Shown piece after piece: positions 42,216 through 54,440 of a stretch of DNA of 64,000 nucleotides. The stretch is from Haliotis asinina (Eukaryota > Mollusca > Gastropoda > Lepetellida > Haliotidae): NCBI RefSeq assembly GCF_037392515.1, contig NC_090291.1, positions 27,514,001-27,578,000 on the forward strand. The letters are read 5' to 3'. The notes under the pieces were generated by a model. It was not told the DNA's origin, did no database searches, and saw only the letters and a list, made by a program, of their open reading frames with translations. Each line of letters begins with the position of its first letter. Position 1 is the stretch's first letter. The position numbers and the translations under genes were made by a program.

Positions 42216-45200
42216 CTACCCCATTGCTCCATATGAGATCAGACATGTAGACAGAATAACATGTGGTATTTGTGACAAGGCGATAGAGACGACAGACCGT
42301 TTGGCGCAACATGGGTATAGTTTGATATGGCTACATCTGGTTACATAAGACGGGTAAAGTAAATATTGCTAAACAATAATGATAGCATATCAATGGCAAG
42401 AAGCTATCCCACCAAACTGTTCCATACATGCGGCGAGTTGTCAGTTTTCCATAAATACAATAACATATGACAACAATACATTTCGACATGTTGTCATGTG
42501 TTATTGCATTTATGGATAATTTACGACTCACTCTCTTACGAAACGCCTATGGCAAAAATGTATGTTGTTTTGAAGTCGATTTTGTTGAACGATGTAAGAA
42601 AGAGTCTCGTGTTCCCAGTATCAGCCAGAGGATAAATATCACCCAGAGCAGTGCAAACGTTTCTTCTAACCTGTTCCATCAAGTGGCATGACGACTACGT
42701 GACGAATTTGATGACCCAAATAATGATTTATGTTACTCGATTCCCAACCCTGTGAAGCTCAGGCAGCAAAGGTGTGTTTTCTTATCAGCAAGATGCTCCT
42801 GTACACAAGTGATGGCTTCAAAGCATCGCACTTGCTTTTAAACTGTCAATTCATCTTCGCCATTCGCTAGAACTGACACATCTCATATCAACCTCATTAC
42901 AAACTTGAAGAAAGGACTATGTGACAAGAGTATTCAAATGTCGATGACGGCCAAAACTATGTCATCAGCTCTCCCTACTCCTGGGATTATTAATACTGTG
43001 ATGGTAATTCATAAGCACCTGTTCTGTAATCGTATCTCATAATGCAAATCACTGGCCTGTCAGATCCAGACTGAATTATTTATGTATCGTCATAGAGTTG
43101 TCACTTTGTAGAGAGCGACGTTAACAAACAAATCAGCGACCAAGCAAACAACCACGCAGATGACTGTTATCGATACAGTGGGAAATTTATAATTGGTTCT
43201 GGTTGAAGCAGCGAGTTCGTATGCATGCAGAATAAGCTTTGTAAATGTCTGCATTGTTTCATCAAATTGGATGTCTCGACGTAATACATGAATACCTTGT
43301 GCTGAGGGGTTAAACATATTTTCAGGAACATGCCATTCCTATCGAGTTAGGCTAATGCACATATTAACTTATCATCATGATTATGATGGCTACATTGATA
43401 ACAATAGTGCTTCAGCACATGGCATATTCAGGAGGCACGTGGAAATTCATAAGCACCTATAAAAGTGATGATGGGATAGGCTGATAATAGAACTAAACGA
43501 AATGCCTGCTAATGTAAGCGTGCTCGACCACAGCAGTCAGTCGCTATCACAACTAAGGAGAATCTTGCTACGTCATGTATATGTTAGTCTGCACAATTTC
43601 ACCCGCATCCTCGACAGTCTATATCATCACACACCTCTCCTCACTTTTCAAAAGATTAAGATTAAATGGAAATAGTTTTATGATGTTATGAATGAACGTA
43701 TATATTCCTTGAAGAAATATATACATGTAAACTTGAGGATATTTCCTGTTTAAAAAATGAATCATACACAAGTAATTTGTTGCAAGGATACTTCACATTC
43801 TCACGTCTAACATATTTGCTCAGGTATCAAGCTGACCACACAGAACACTGTTTGAAGGCTGACCTATTAGATTCCTTGAAATCAAGTATCTTCCTCGTTC
43901 ATTCAATGTTTCACCCGCATTTGTATTACTGTAGTGATTAATTATATTATAGAGTCATGCAAAACTGATACACCAGGGACAACATATAACAATCCTTTAC
44001 AATCATAACACCTCCCTATTCACAGCTACGAGAATCAGAACAGCCTTTGCATATGTGGCATCAAAGCCAAGGCAAAGATATAAGCGCAACTCATCCCGAA
44101 AGCCTCTGTCATAAAAGAAAAATCCTTTACGCTGTTATGATTACTCCCTTGATGAAAGTGCTGACCGCATTAGTTCACTTGTCCTTATTTTGAGGATCAA
44201 GTCACCCTGCCATGCAGGTAATAATTACCTATAACATGAGTGACATCCTCTGCGACAAGCACTGTCATAGGTGTGGCAAGATTTGCAAGGTGGTGCTCAT
44301 ATGCTAGGGAATTATTAGTACAACATAGGAGATTTGCCTTTTGTCTGCTACGCCCATCAAGACGTCTTCAACCTCCCTTCAAGAAATATAGCAAAAGATA
44401 CTATAGGCCCTGGTTCCTTGAGGAGTAGACATAGTCCCGGAGTAGAAATAGTTATCGGTGAGTGTACATTTAATGATATCCCATTTTTTTTATTTTCCTA
44501 AAACTTGCAATACGATGTAGCCATCAACGTGTGTTCTTGAAGGAGGAATGACAGCCAGTGTTTGAAACACGCAATACTTCATGATCAAAACCTCAGTTTC
44601 CTATCAGGTTCCTCGAGTACCCGATAGTCTATTGTTAATTCAGAGATTAAGAACTTGATTTTCCCACTTATGATTATGTATTAAAAATGCAGACACATGT
44701 TAATATAATATGTTTGGCAAACTCAAAAACAGTACTTGACAAATTTACTGTGATTTTCATTATAAGCTGTCCCTGACACACACCTGTTTTCTCGAATGTG
44801 TCATATGGTCACCACAATTTTGCCCTTTAGGGTTAATCGATACCGGTTGTTCTGTTGTGTCGACATTCTCTGTTATATATTGTTATAGAAGGCAGACACC
44901 AGATAATATTTCAAGCTATTTGTATGACTGCATAAAATAATTTGCTGTATAAGTGGCAATACATGTTAACAAAGATACTGTATTTCCTCGGCTGACAAAT
45001 AACTAGTTATATTTTCCATTACCACAATACCATGGCGTCTGTGTACCATGTCTTCTTGACTTTTGTCTTGAATGTTGTCACATATTACTCGCATAGCAAA
45101 CTGCGACTGCACAACACAATCTGTGGCAAGAATTTTCAGGTTGCGAGTTTTAGTCTTTCCTTTCTTTGGTCGAAAACGCCGCTCTCCGTTCACAAATAGC

Positions 45201-46499
45201 GTGCACTTGCTGATTCAAGTATGAAATTTCATTTGGCCAGTTTGAATAGCCGCCATGCAAAATTTAATATTTTATATCTCGTCTAAAAATAATGACAAAG
45301 AAATCATTTTTGCTTCTTTCCCTTTGTTTTCTGGGTCAAGATACTTACATGTTACTTAACAAATCAAGCTCTAAAGCGATCTAACTTTATGTGGTACAAA
45401 TCAACTCCGAAAGTTGCACGTTCACATTCGTAAGCGTCAGTTATAATGCAATTGATATCTGTTTAAAAGCTTTCTTCAATAGCTCTATGTAGCCGTTTTA
45501 CATTTTAACTCCAGACAATTGGGTAGAAAAGTACATTTTTAGAGATTTTATCTCATAGTTTGCTTTTCACAAAATTTAACAAAATTTCATAGTTTTGCAA
45601 AGACTATATTATCAGTTCAGAATTGGGATTTTTCACATTACCAGACCCGCATATGTGAACTGGGTGTCATATACCGGATTTCCTTTATTAGAAGCCGGCA
45701 ACATGGCAGGACTAAATCACTCCAGAGTGACAGTATTCTAGGCTAGAATCATTCCCTAGTCAGGGTCAAAACCAGCGTCCGAAAATCCTAAATGCAACTG
45801 CACAGATTCTTTATTTACATACATGCATATCTACATGTATGACTCTATTTTATTTACCTTTTAAAAATATCAGCAAGACTACATTCTTTTACTTCACATG
45901 GTCAGTGTTCACTGAGTTCACATCTTTATTGTTAAAGGCAAGTTTCAATATTCATGCATATGGAAAGTGAAACTGTATTATCTTATTTTCTTCACAGACA
46001 CCACTGACTTGACGATAATGACTTCACGTATTTCACCCGTGTACTCACGCTATGTTCTGCAGTAATACGTATGAAGCCAACTATGACTCGGAGAGGCTTC
46101 TGTTTAACGATCCTGGTGTCTTTTAATGCCATTCTTCATCTACAGTTATTCTTCACCACTGTATAGCTAGGCGTGTGCATAGACTGGTGGGATGGCTGAC
46201 ACTTCATAAGGACGAGTTTTGCAATGGTATTTTGTTTCGGTTGAGAAACAACTGTGACCGAGTTGAAATTGGCAGCTTATTTCATACTTCCATACGCATC
46301 ATACCAAAAGACGTTAAAATATGGCGCTCGACATTAATGGGCACGAAAAGGACTGGTAGGCTCGAAGTCAGTATAATGTGTGTGAGTGGGGTATTCAAAC
46401 TTCACTGTGACTTAGCTCTATAAAACCAGCTTAAGCCTGGGCTACTACATGCAGCCAAACATGCACACGCATGCATGTCGTCATGTGAGCGAAAGCCTA
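42216..46499. other. Intergenic, no gene recognised
   Basis: 4.3 kb of AT-rich DNA. Short open frames on both strands (for example near 44240, 44966 and 46175) show no family motif and no clear exon pattern. Confidence 0.35.
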
Positions 46500-46655
46500 G
46501 GGTTAACCTGGTGTTTAAAGCGTTCACTCGTGACGCTGAAAATCTGGGTTCGATTCCCCTCATGGGCACAATGTGTGAAGCCCATTTTCAGTCAAAATCA
46601 TAAGAGCGAAAAATCGTAAGTAGGACGTTAAAGCCAACTTCACCTCATCCCACCT
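46500..46655 (+). repeat. tRNA-derived SINE, family 1
   Basis: GGGTTAACCTGGTGTTTAAA, GGGTTCGATTCCCCTCATGG and GCACAATGTGTGAAGCCCAT, then a degraded tail. Confidence 0.75.
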
Positions 46656-47609
46656 ATTGCAGACTCATTGTCATCATTTTGTTCGGAACTCAGTTTAGTT
46701 TCCAGCTGATCTGAAAATGCGTCTATTTGTTACATGTTAAATAGTAATTAAGTATTAATTTTCATTATGACGTCATTGACTAATGTTGGGGTAGCAGCTT
46801 CGTCCACGTTCCAGTGGTATGCATGGCAATCACGGGGCACTTCCGTAGCAAGTCAGGATCAACTATAGAAGTGACAAGGTATGGGAACCTGTCCATCCCA
46901 CACAACCATCCCCAGTCTCCTCGCCTGCCTGTGTGACAGATACTTTCTGGACGATGCTGTTTAACAGTACAACAGCTACATCCACGAAATGTTAGTATGC
47001 AACATATACCCACTTATTTTACCCGGAAGACCTCCTTCACAGATAGTGATGAAATAACCTTCTCGTAGACATGACATGATATTCAACTGGAATGGAGATT
47101 TCCTCACAGATCGTGACAAGAGAATGCTGATGTTCGCCACAGCCTCGATCACCTGTGTCATGTAGGTGCCACCCACCATCTATTCCTCACCTCGATCGGC
47201 TATTTGGGCAGCTTCACAACGTGAATCCGGACACACAAGACCACATGCATGTTTAAGTTTGCCTACTGTATCCTTCCTTATAAGAGCAGACCATCCTTTA
47301 CCAGTGCTTTCAACACTAGAATCGAAAACGAAGCAAAGGGACACCACTTTAACCTTGAGCCGGACACATTACAGATTGACTGGAACACGGTTGCAATCAG
47401 TGTCGCTACTTCAATGTCCGAACATTTATGAGATGAGTGATGTGTTTTTCTATTAAACTTAAGTACCTACACCTCAAGATGAATAATACCATAGCACAAT
47501 TTGACCAAGGAGAAGGAGTCCAGAAGGAGAACACACTGTTAAGTACAAAGACTACAGGAAATCTTCATGAGTATATTTTCCCAGCAAATCTCCAAAACTT
47601 GGAACACAC
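46656..47609. other. Unassigned coding-like stretch
   Basis: Between about 46780 and 47440 both strands have moderate open frames with plausible protein text, for example FAYCILPYKSRPSFTSAFN on plus near 47255. I cannot place it in a family. It could be a host exon or a transposon remnant. Confidence 0.25.
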
Positions 47610-47780
47610 ACACACACGCACGCAAGCACGCACGCACTAACACCAACACACTAACACTACCACACATATACACACTAGCACTAACACACTCACAATAACA
47701 CATACACTATAACTAGCACACACACACTACCATTAACACACACACTAACACTAACACACGAACACTAACACACACACTCA
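47610..47780. repeat. Degenerate CA/ACTA simple repeat
   Basis: CACACACACGCACGCAAGCA then CACTAACAC-type units. Confidence 0.93.
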
Positions 47781-49009
47781 TACCACGGCATCAACTTAAT
47801 CAGGGGTGGCATTAGAATATATACACCCATTATCAAACCCTTTATGAGTATTCACTACAGGCCATGTGGAGAGACAATGTTGAAGCAGTAGGTCTTCCGG
47901 TATTCGTTCACATGATATTTTGTCAACGGAATGGCATACTGAGACATGTATAAGGGCTTCGCGTCCTAACTAACACATGTACAGCTCCAGACTTGGTCAC
48001 TGTCAAGGTCGACAGTCTAACGCGTACACTGATGTCACGTGATACCTCGTACTGTCATAATACACGGCTGTATTTCATTTCTAATTGAGTGCAGACACAG
48101 GGCAGCTCGTTTATGGATCTTTGCACGGAACAGTTTTTTCGGTCATATCACGATGTTTCAGCTTGCAGTGGATAGCCCGATATGTGGCGGGTTCCATATG
48201 TTTTACAACCCTGAGGAAACCAGCCAGTTCTGAAACGCCGTGAAACACATTCTGGGGTTTAAGCCCGGGGTTATCGTCACAGCTGGTGAGGGAACAGACG
48301 TGGAAGACGGTTTCGGAGCTTATAATCTTTATTCGATGTGTGAATGTAGGTAGTTTGTATGTAAACCATACAGTCGCCCACACTAGGACATAGTTATTTA
48401 TCATGGAAAACTGGCTCCCACAGTGGATAGTGCCGCAAATAAATTGCCATAATGCTATTACATCTTACCAAGGACAGGAGTATACCCCGGCCAGCACCAT
48501 GCTATGGGCAATACAATACTGTGTAGAACGCAGCATGGAAGTACAATGGATCGGGGACACAAGGGTGACGTTATCATACAGTTATATCGGTTTATATAGA
48601 CGTAATACTTGACAATACTAATTAAGGTCTCTTCGACGCAGCAGGATTTTTTTACATCCAAACGTCACAACATGAACGATGTTGATGCCGGTTTAAATAC
48701 GCGTGTAAAGATTTAGAAACAAAACCATTAATAATGTATGATACAATCAGTAGAGCCAAGGAAAGACCAGCATTATTCTGATCATTGTATCAAATTAAGA
48801 CAACTCGGGGTGTTACTTGAAATATTAACTGGTTATCGAATTTGGTGTGACCAACCCCTCTATTGTAAACAGGATCTTAACATGTTATTTTTTTTAAAAA
48901 AATTCCATGCTAACTGAACCGATTGGTCAAGAATGATCGACCCTTGGGCAGACAATTTACATTCACCATAGATCCGGTTTTGAATGTAACTTCAGCAAAC
49001 CCAGGGAAG
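47781..49009. other. Intergenic, nothing recognised
   Basis: No family motif in the open frames near 48039-48660. Confidence 0.4.
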
Positions 49010-49215
49010 TTCCGGTTTAGAATGTGTCTTCAGTAACCCATGTTTGTTGAAAGAGGCCAATGACGGGATCAGATAGTCAGATGGTTGACACACGTCATCT
49101 TACCTCTATTGCGTAGGTCGATGCGCATGATGATGATCACTAGATTGTCTGGTCCAGACTCGATTGTTTACTGTAGCTGGAATATTGCTGAATGCAGTAT
49201 TAAACAACAAACCAA
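49010..49215 (+). repeat. SINE-like repeat, family 2
   Basis: GTCTTCAGTAACCCATGTTT, GGTTGACACACGTCATCTTA, GATTGTCTGGTCCAGACTCG and TAGCTGGAATATTGCTGAAT in order. Confidence 0.8.
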
Positions 49216-49474
49216 CTTAAACAAGTTTGTATACGAAGATGCAAGATATACCATATACGGTATTGGAAATCGGAGTGGTGGAAGAATACGTTCATGGAAA
49301 TGACATATATCACTCTTGACCATAATTAGCAAAATCGTTTATATCTGCTTGGTTTGTAATTGTACTAATGACATGTGATACTTTATTGGGTCCATAACCA
49401 TGCACAATGCCGTGGAACAAAGGATGGCATTGAATATCTAAATAGAAGGAAGTGTCCAATATGTACGCTGGCGA

Positions 49475-49796
49475 GGTACTGAAATGTTGGAAAAGGAGAT
49501 ATGTCTCTTTCGTGGCGCTCAGTAACAATTTGGCAGAAGAAGGAATGTAAATCTTATCTTAGAACGACACAGTTTCTTTTGATAGATTAACGACCCGGAT
49601 GTGGGGCAGTTCTAAACGATGCAGCTTGTAAGAGTAGTAAAGTGTTGGGAAAGAAAATATGTCTTTATCTTGGCGCTGAGTAACAATTTGGCATCAGAAG
49701 GAATGTTAATCTTATATTCAAGCGACACAGGTACGTTTGATAGATTAAGGACCCGGATGTGGGGCAGTTCTAAAACATACCGCTTATAAGCGTGTT
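49475..49796 (-). repeat. 158-bp duplicated coding-like fragment
   Basis: Two diverged direct copies (about 49475-49632 and 49633-49796), sharing GACCCGGATGTGGGGCAGTT and AGTAACAATTTGGCA. On minus both read as similar protein text (LPHIRVLNLSNVPVSLEY; IPSxAKLLLSA), so the similarity is protein-like. The family is unknown. A faint likeness to the linker before the RT in Ty3/Gypsy-type elements would make it an old, broken LTR fossil. Confidence 0.45.
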
Positions 49797-51904
49797 TTAA
49801 ACGAGACCTAGCCATGCGGTACTACCGCCGTGAAATGAAGGTCAAATGTGAAGAGTTCCCAAGAGTGGCGCATTAAGCAGTTGGATATCCAAGGCCTGTG
49901 TTAAGCTTTCATACAATGACAACTGAATTACTTCATCTGGATTAACCCAGCTAAAATGTCTGTTCGCTTTGTCAATCTAGCAGCCATAAAGATCGCTGCG
50001 AACCGTCATAGAAAGGTAAGGCAACTCTAACTACTTCGTCGAATCAAACTGACAGACATATCAAATAGATGGATAAATAAGATTTATGTGCATCGTATTT
50101 TAACACATGGCATGGCATGGGTTTAGATAAGTTCATATTGTCTTCATCAAAGTATACTAATATTTGACTGGTTGTTTACTTCAATCACATGTGTAACAAA
50201 CCATTCAAAATACTAAATACTTCCGCTTGACCAGTTGCTATTCCGCAGTTGGCATACAACATGTAAACTCGTACTACTTGCCCAGCTATGCATTATTCAA
50301 GCGTAACACCCATTCCGTTCCTAGGTATAGGCTATGGACACAAACTGACCAGTCCCTAATAGTAGCATCTAATGCTCGTAATAGCCTGGCTGCCCTCGGT
50401 AAAGTAAATGAGTTATCAAAGCCCCTGCGACTGATGTGACCTATCCTTTCTGCTCACATTCGCGCAATACAACTCTTCGAGTATGTCGTCATCAGGTTTG
50501 CTACAACCATAGACACTGTGCAGCACAGGTTATTGGAAAGGTACTTATGAACCCATGACAGCCGGTAAAGGCATGTTCTTGTTTATGTTCGAAGTGTTGG
50601 TGTTTTGGTGTGACGAGCCTAAGCTTCAGTTTTATGACTGACCCACTGTCACTGGAGCTGAACAACGCTTAGCTTGAAAGCATTTGTGTTGCTTGCCTCT
50701 AATGACAGCTTTCCTTCTGTCATTTTATTCACCCATCTGTTTATCTTCTTCTTCCTCTATTCCTCAATTGTTCAATCCATTCATTTGATCTTCTCCGCCA
50801 TATAGCTGGGATACTTCTGACAGCGGAGTTTAATAACATACAAAAACAATGTCCATATATTCCTTTGTTCTTCTTATATTCCTTTATTCATCGTTTTGAC
50901 CTTTATTCGCTCATCTTGCCCATATTGCCTCAGTATATCCCTCTATTCATTAATCTTACTTCAATCCATAAATATTTCCATGTATTTTCCCATGTATCTC
51001 GCTGTTCATCAATCTGCCATTTCCGGTTATTTATGTCATATATGCGGAACGAGTGGTCACACTTACTTCGAAAAACTGTTTTGGTACGGGACAGAATCTG
51101 TCTACAGTACATTTTAACGATATGTTTCAGGGCAAACTATCCTATATCTGCCATCTACCATGACAGATCTACCCATGACACGTTGACCATGTCTGTAATA
51201 ACATGGATTCGATGCTTAGATAATTGCATAGTGAAAAGACTATTAGTTTACAACGCCCTATCAATTACAATTTTCATAAAATGCCTCCCATTTTCTCCAA
51301 GTTTGTCAGCTATTACCTAATTAGGGGCACAATGTCATGTCATGTATAGAGCAATTTCGGATCTAGAAGAACGAGTTGATGGCAGTATTTATGTTGGAAC
51401 TGGCGTTGTTTTTGTTATTCAACCCAAACATGAGTGGGATAAACGTTGTGGTGACGACCTCGACAACTGACACATCATACTCCACTGGAGCGAAATTATA
51501 CGCCAGATAGACGAACAATTATATGTCTTTATGGGGAAATAATGTTTCATCGCTGGAAACAACAGCAAAACATTGGCGAGAAATACGTATATGTTAACTG
51601 TGTATATGAGGCATTTAAACAATAAGGTTTTGTTCACTTTTTATCAGCTGCTCACTGACGGGGTACGTATTGCTGTCAAACACAACACACAGGTCGCAGC
51701 ACATGACACCTTCAGCAATTATTTGATTTAATATTTATGTGGAGCTTCTGAAGAGGAACTAGAATAAAGTGAACATTCTATCACGTAATAAAAACATGCG
51801 AACAGGAAGTAATGTTTCTTATCAAACCGCCGCACATAACACTTTCGCGTCAAACAACAGACACATGCTCAAGTTCGATTACATCCGCAGGCAAGGTCTG
51901 TCTG
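49797..51904. other. Intergenic, nothing recognised
   Basis: Open frames near 50227 and 50865 have no recognisable domain. 50700-51000 is pyrimidine-rich. Confidence 0.35.
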
Positions 51905-52490
51905 GGTGCAGTCAGCTTCACAATACGTGTGTGAGCAGTCTTGCTGACCCGAATTTCACCACACGTATTGTAACAGTCATGCTGACCCGAGCTTCACCAT
52001 ACGTATGGGAGCATTCATGCTTCTCTGTGCTTCACCATACGTATGGGAGCAGTCATGCTTCTCTGTGCTTCACCATACGTATGACAGCAATCATGCTTCT
52101 CTGTGCTTCACCATACGTATGGGAGCATTCATGCTTCTCTGAGCTTCACCACACGTATGGGATCAGTCATGCTGACCCGAGCTTCAACACACGTATAAGA
52201 ATAGACATGCTGAGCTGAGCTTCACCATACGTATTGTAGCAGTCATGCTTCTGTGTACTTCACCATACGTATGGGAGCAGTCATGCTGACCCGAGCTTCA
52301 CCACACTTATGGGATCAGTCATGCTTCTCTGAGCTTCAGCACACGTTTTGTAGCAGTCATGCTTCTCTGAGCTTCAGCACACGTTTTCTAGCAGTCATGC
52401 TTCTCTGAGCTTCACCACACGTATGAGAACAGGCATGCTGACCCTAGCTTCCCCATACTTATAAGCGCAGTCATGCTTCTCTGAGCTGTT
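51905..52490. repeat. 38-bp minisatellite
   Basis: Unit CTTCACCATACGTATGGGAG + CAGTCATGCTTCTCTGTG, about 15 units with variants. Most units carry the ATACGTAT palindrome. Confidence 0.93.
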
Positions 52491-52907
52491 TCTACCTGAA
52501 AACTGGATTTGAGAAAAACACTATGCGTTATGAAAACGTTAACCTCCTGAAAAACTGAGAACACTATTGTCCAAAACAATTCTGAACCCCATATTAAACA
52601 CATGACGACTGATTAACCGTTTCTGGTATCTTTTCATATTCAGACACTAACTAACGTATAAGTACATGATTATGTATGTGAAGTTGGGTTCCTTTTTTCC
52701 TTTTGAGAGGCTGTATAATACATGTATTTCAGTTTATCGGCCCATATGTCTAGCTTCGGTAAGCGTATATAGTCAACATGTTTAAGAAGATGGGTGTAGG
52801 TTAAAAATACTGGAAATGTACAAGAAGATAGTGTCCGACCTCAATCAGTATATCAGTCAAATATACACTTACGCTCTTCGTGAAGATACCACTAACAGCG
52901 CTGGTTG

Positions 52908-53306
52908 ATATGGAAGTGAATGCATATTGCGCTTTACAAACATGTCATTGTAAAATATTCGTTTAAGCAGGTGTTTTGCTGTTCTACTGCTACAAGCAGC
53001 CGTCACTGCCATGTTGCAGCCTACATACATGTAACGGTATGATGTGAAGTGAATACATATTGCGCTTTACAAACATGCCATTGTAAAATATTCGTTTAAG
53101 TAGGTGTTTTGCTGTTCTACTGCTTCAAGCAGCCGTCACTGCCATGTTGCAGCCTACATACATGTAACGGTATGATGTGAAGTGAATACATATTGCGCTT
53201 TACAAACATGCCATTGTAAAATATTCGTTTAAGTAGGTGTTTTGCTGTTCTACTGCTTCAAGCAGCCGTCACTGCCATGTTGCAGCCTACATACATGTAA
53301 CGGTAT
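52908..53306. repeat. 133-bp tandem repeat, three units
   Basis: Units begin GATGTGAAGTGAATACATAT at 53041 and 53174; a slightly diverged first unit starts near 52908. The last two are almost identical. Confidence 0.95.
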
Positions 53307-53384
53307 GATGTGTGCGGTGTGACTTCACACATATTGATACTGTGTGGTTAGAATGGCGCATGATGTGCCACAACAGGTAGCCGG

Positions 53385-53645
53385 TGGAGTCTATGACGAG
53401 GGTCAGTTTAGGTGTACCCTGGCATGGTACAATTTGTAGCCAGACGAATGCTTATTCTGAGTGTTCTCTGACAGGGTACAAATAGTAACCAGACAGATAT
53501 TTAGTTTGGTTGTACCCTGATACGGTACATTTAGTAGCCAGATGAATACGTAGCTTGAATGTATCTTGAGATGGCACAATTAGTAGCCAGACGAATACGT
53601 AGTTTGGGTGTACTCTGACGTGGCACAACTAGTAGCCAGACGGGC
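53385..53645. repeat. Degenerate ~60-bp array
   Basis: Repeats of AGTAGCCAGACGAATACGTA + GTTTGGGTGTACCCTGACAT + GGTACAATT, about five units. Confidence 0.85.
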
Positions 53646-54189
53646 ATGCGACATGGAACACACAATTCGACTTATTCACGAAGCTGCCATACTTCCGGTA
53701 CAGTCTCTATCACTGATAACTTTTTCGATTAGTGTTTACTCCCATAATGTATTTGTGGCCATAGGCCCAAATATATGTTACAATAATATGAGTGATATTA
53801 TGCAATCATTTTCCCTTCTTAGTGTTTTAAGCATAGAGTGTGAAGTTGTTGGCAGAATTTTATACAACATCTTTACTGAGGGGTTCCTGATCACATTACT
53901 TGATAAGAAAGTTTTTTCTCTGATGATGTCAAGTGAAGGGCATATCAAAATAAATGGTATTGATCTTCGATTTCATATCAATCACAATACGTTGCTCACG
54001 GGGAATTCTTAATGTCCGACCTCTGTCAGTCTGTCTGACTCTTGCAAGAGCAAACTGGCGAGCAAAGGTTCGTCTAAATGGTATTTTTCAGCATCAAGAG
54101 TTGTTTTGCATGTTGAGCATATATCAAATCTTCAGCTGCTGGTTAAAACGTCATGCCATTGTTGAGAATTCATACCTTTTAAAGACGCG
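53646..54189. other. Unassigned open frame region
   Basis: A frame of 134 codons ends at 54012 but begins in the array before it and shows no domain; probably chance. Confidence 0.3.
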
Positions 54190-54440
54190 TGAAGATCCGG
54201 GTAGAATAGGTCTTCAGCAGCCCATACTTGTCATAAAAGGAGACTCTGCTTGTCGTAAGAAATGAGATCGGTTGGTCAGGCTCGCTGACTTTGTTGACAC
54301 ATTTCATTGATTCCCAATTGCGCATTGCCCAGAGCGATGCTGATCACTGGAATGTCTGGTCCAAACACGATTATGTACAGACCGCAGCCATATAGCTGGA
54401 ATTTTGCTGAGTGCGACGCAAAATGAAACTCACTCACTCA
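54190..54440 (+). repeat. SINE-like repeat, family 2, near full length
   Basis: GATCCGGGTAGAATAGGTCT, CAGCAGCCCATACTTGTC, GGCTCGCTGACTTTGTTGAC, GCTGATCACTGGAATGTCTG, GACCGCAGCCATATAGCTGG and an ACTCACTCACTCA tail. The most complete family 2 copy here. Confidence 0.85.

Noticed and set aside
53608-54012. 134-codon frame
   Set aside because: Starts in a tandem array and has no domain or compositional sign of coding.
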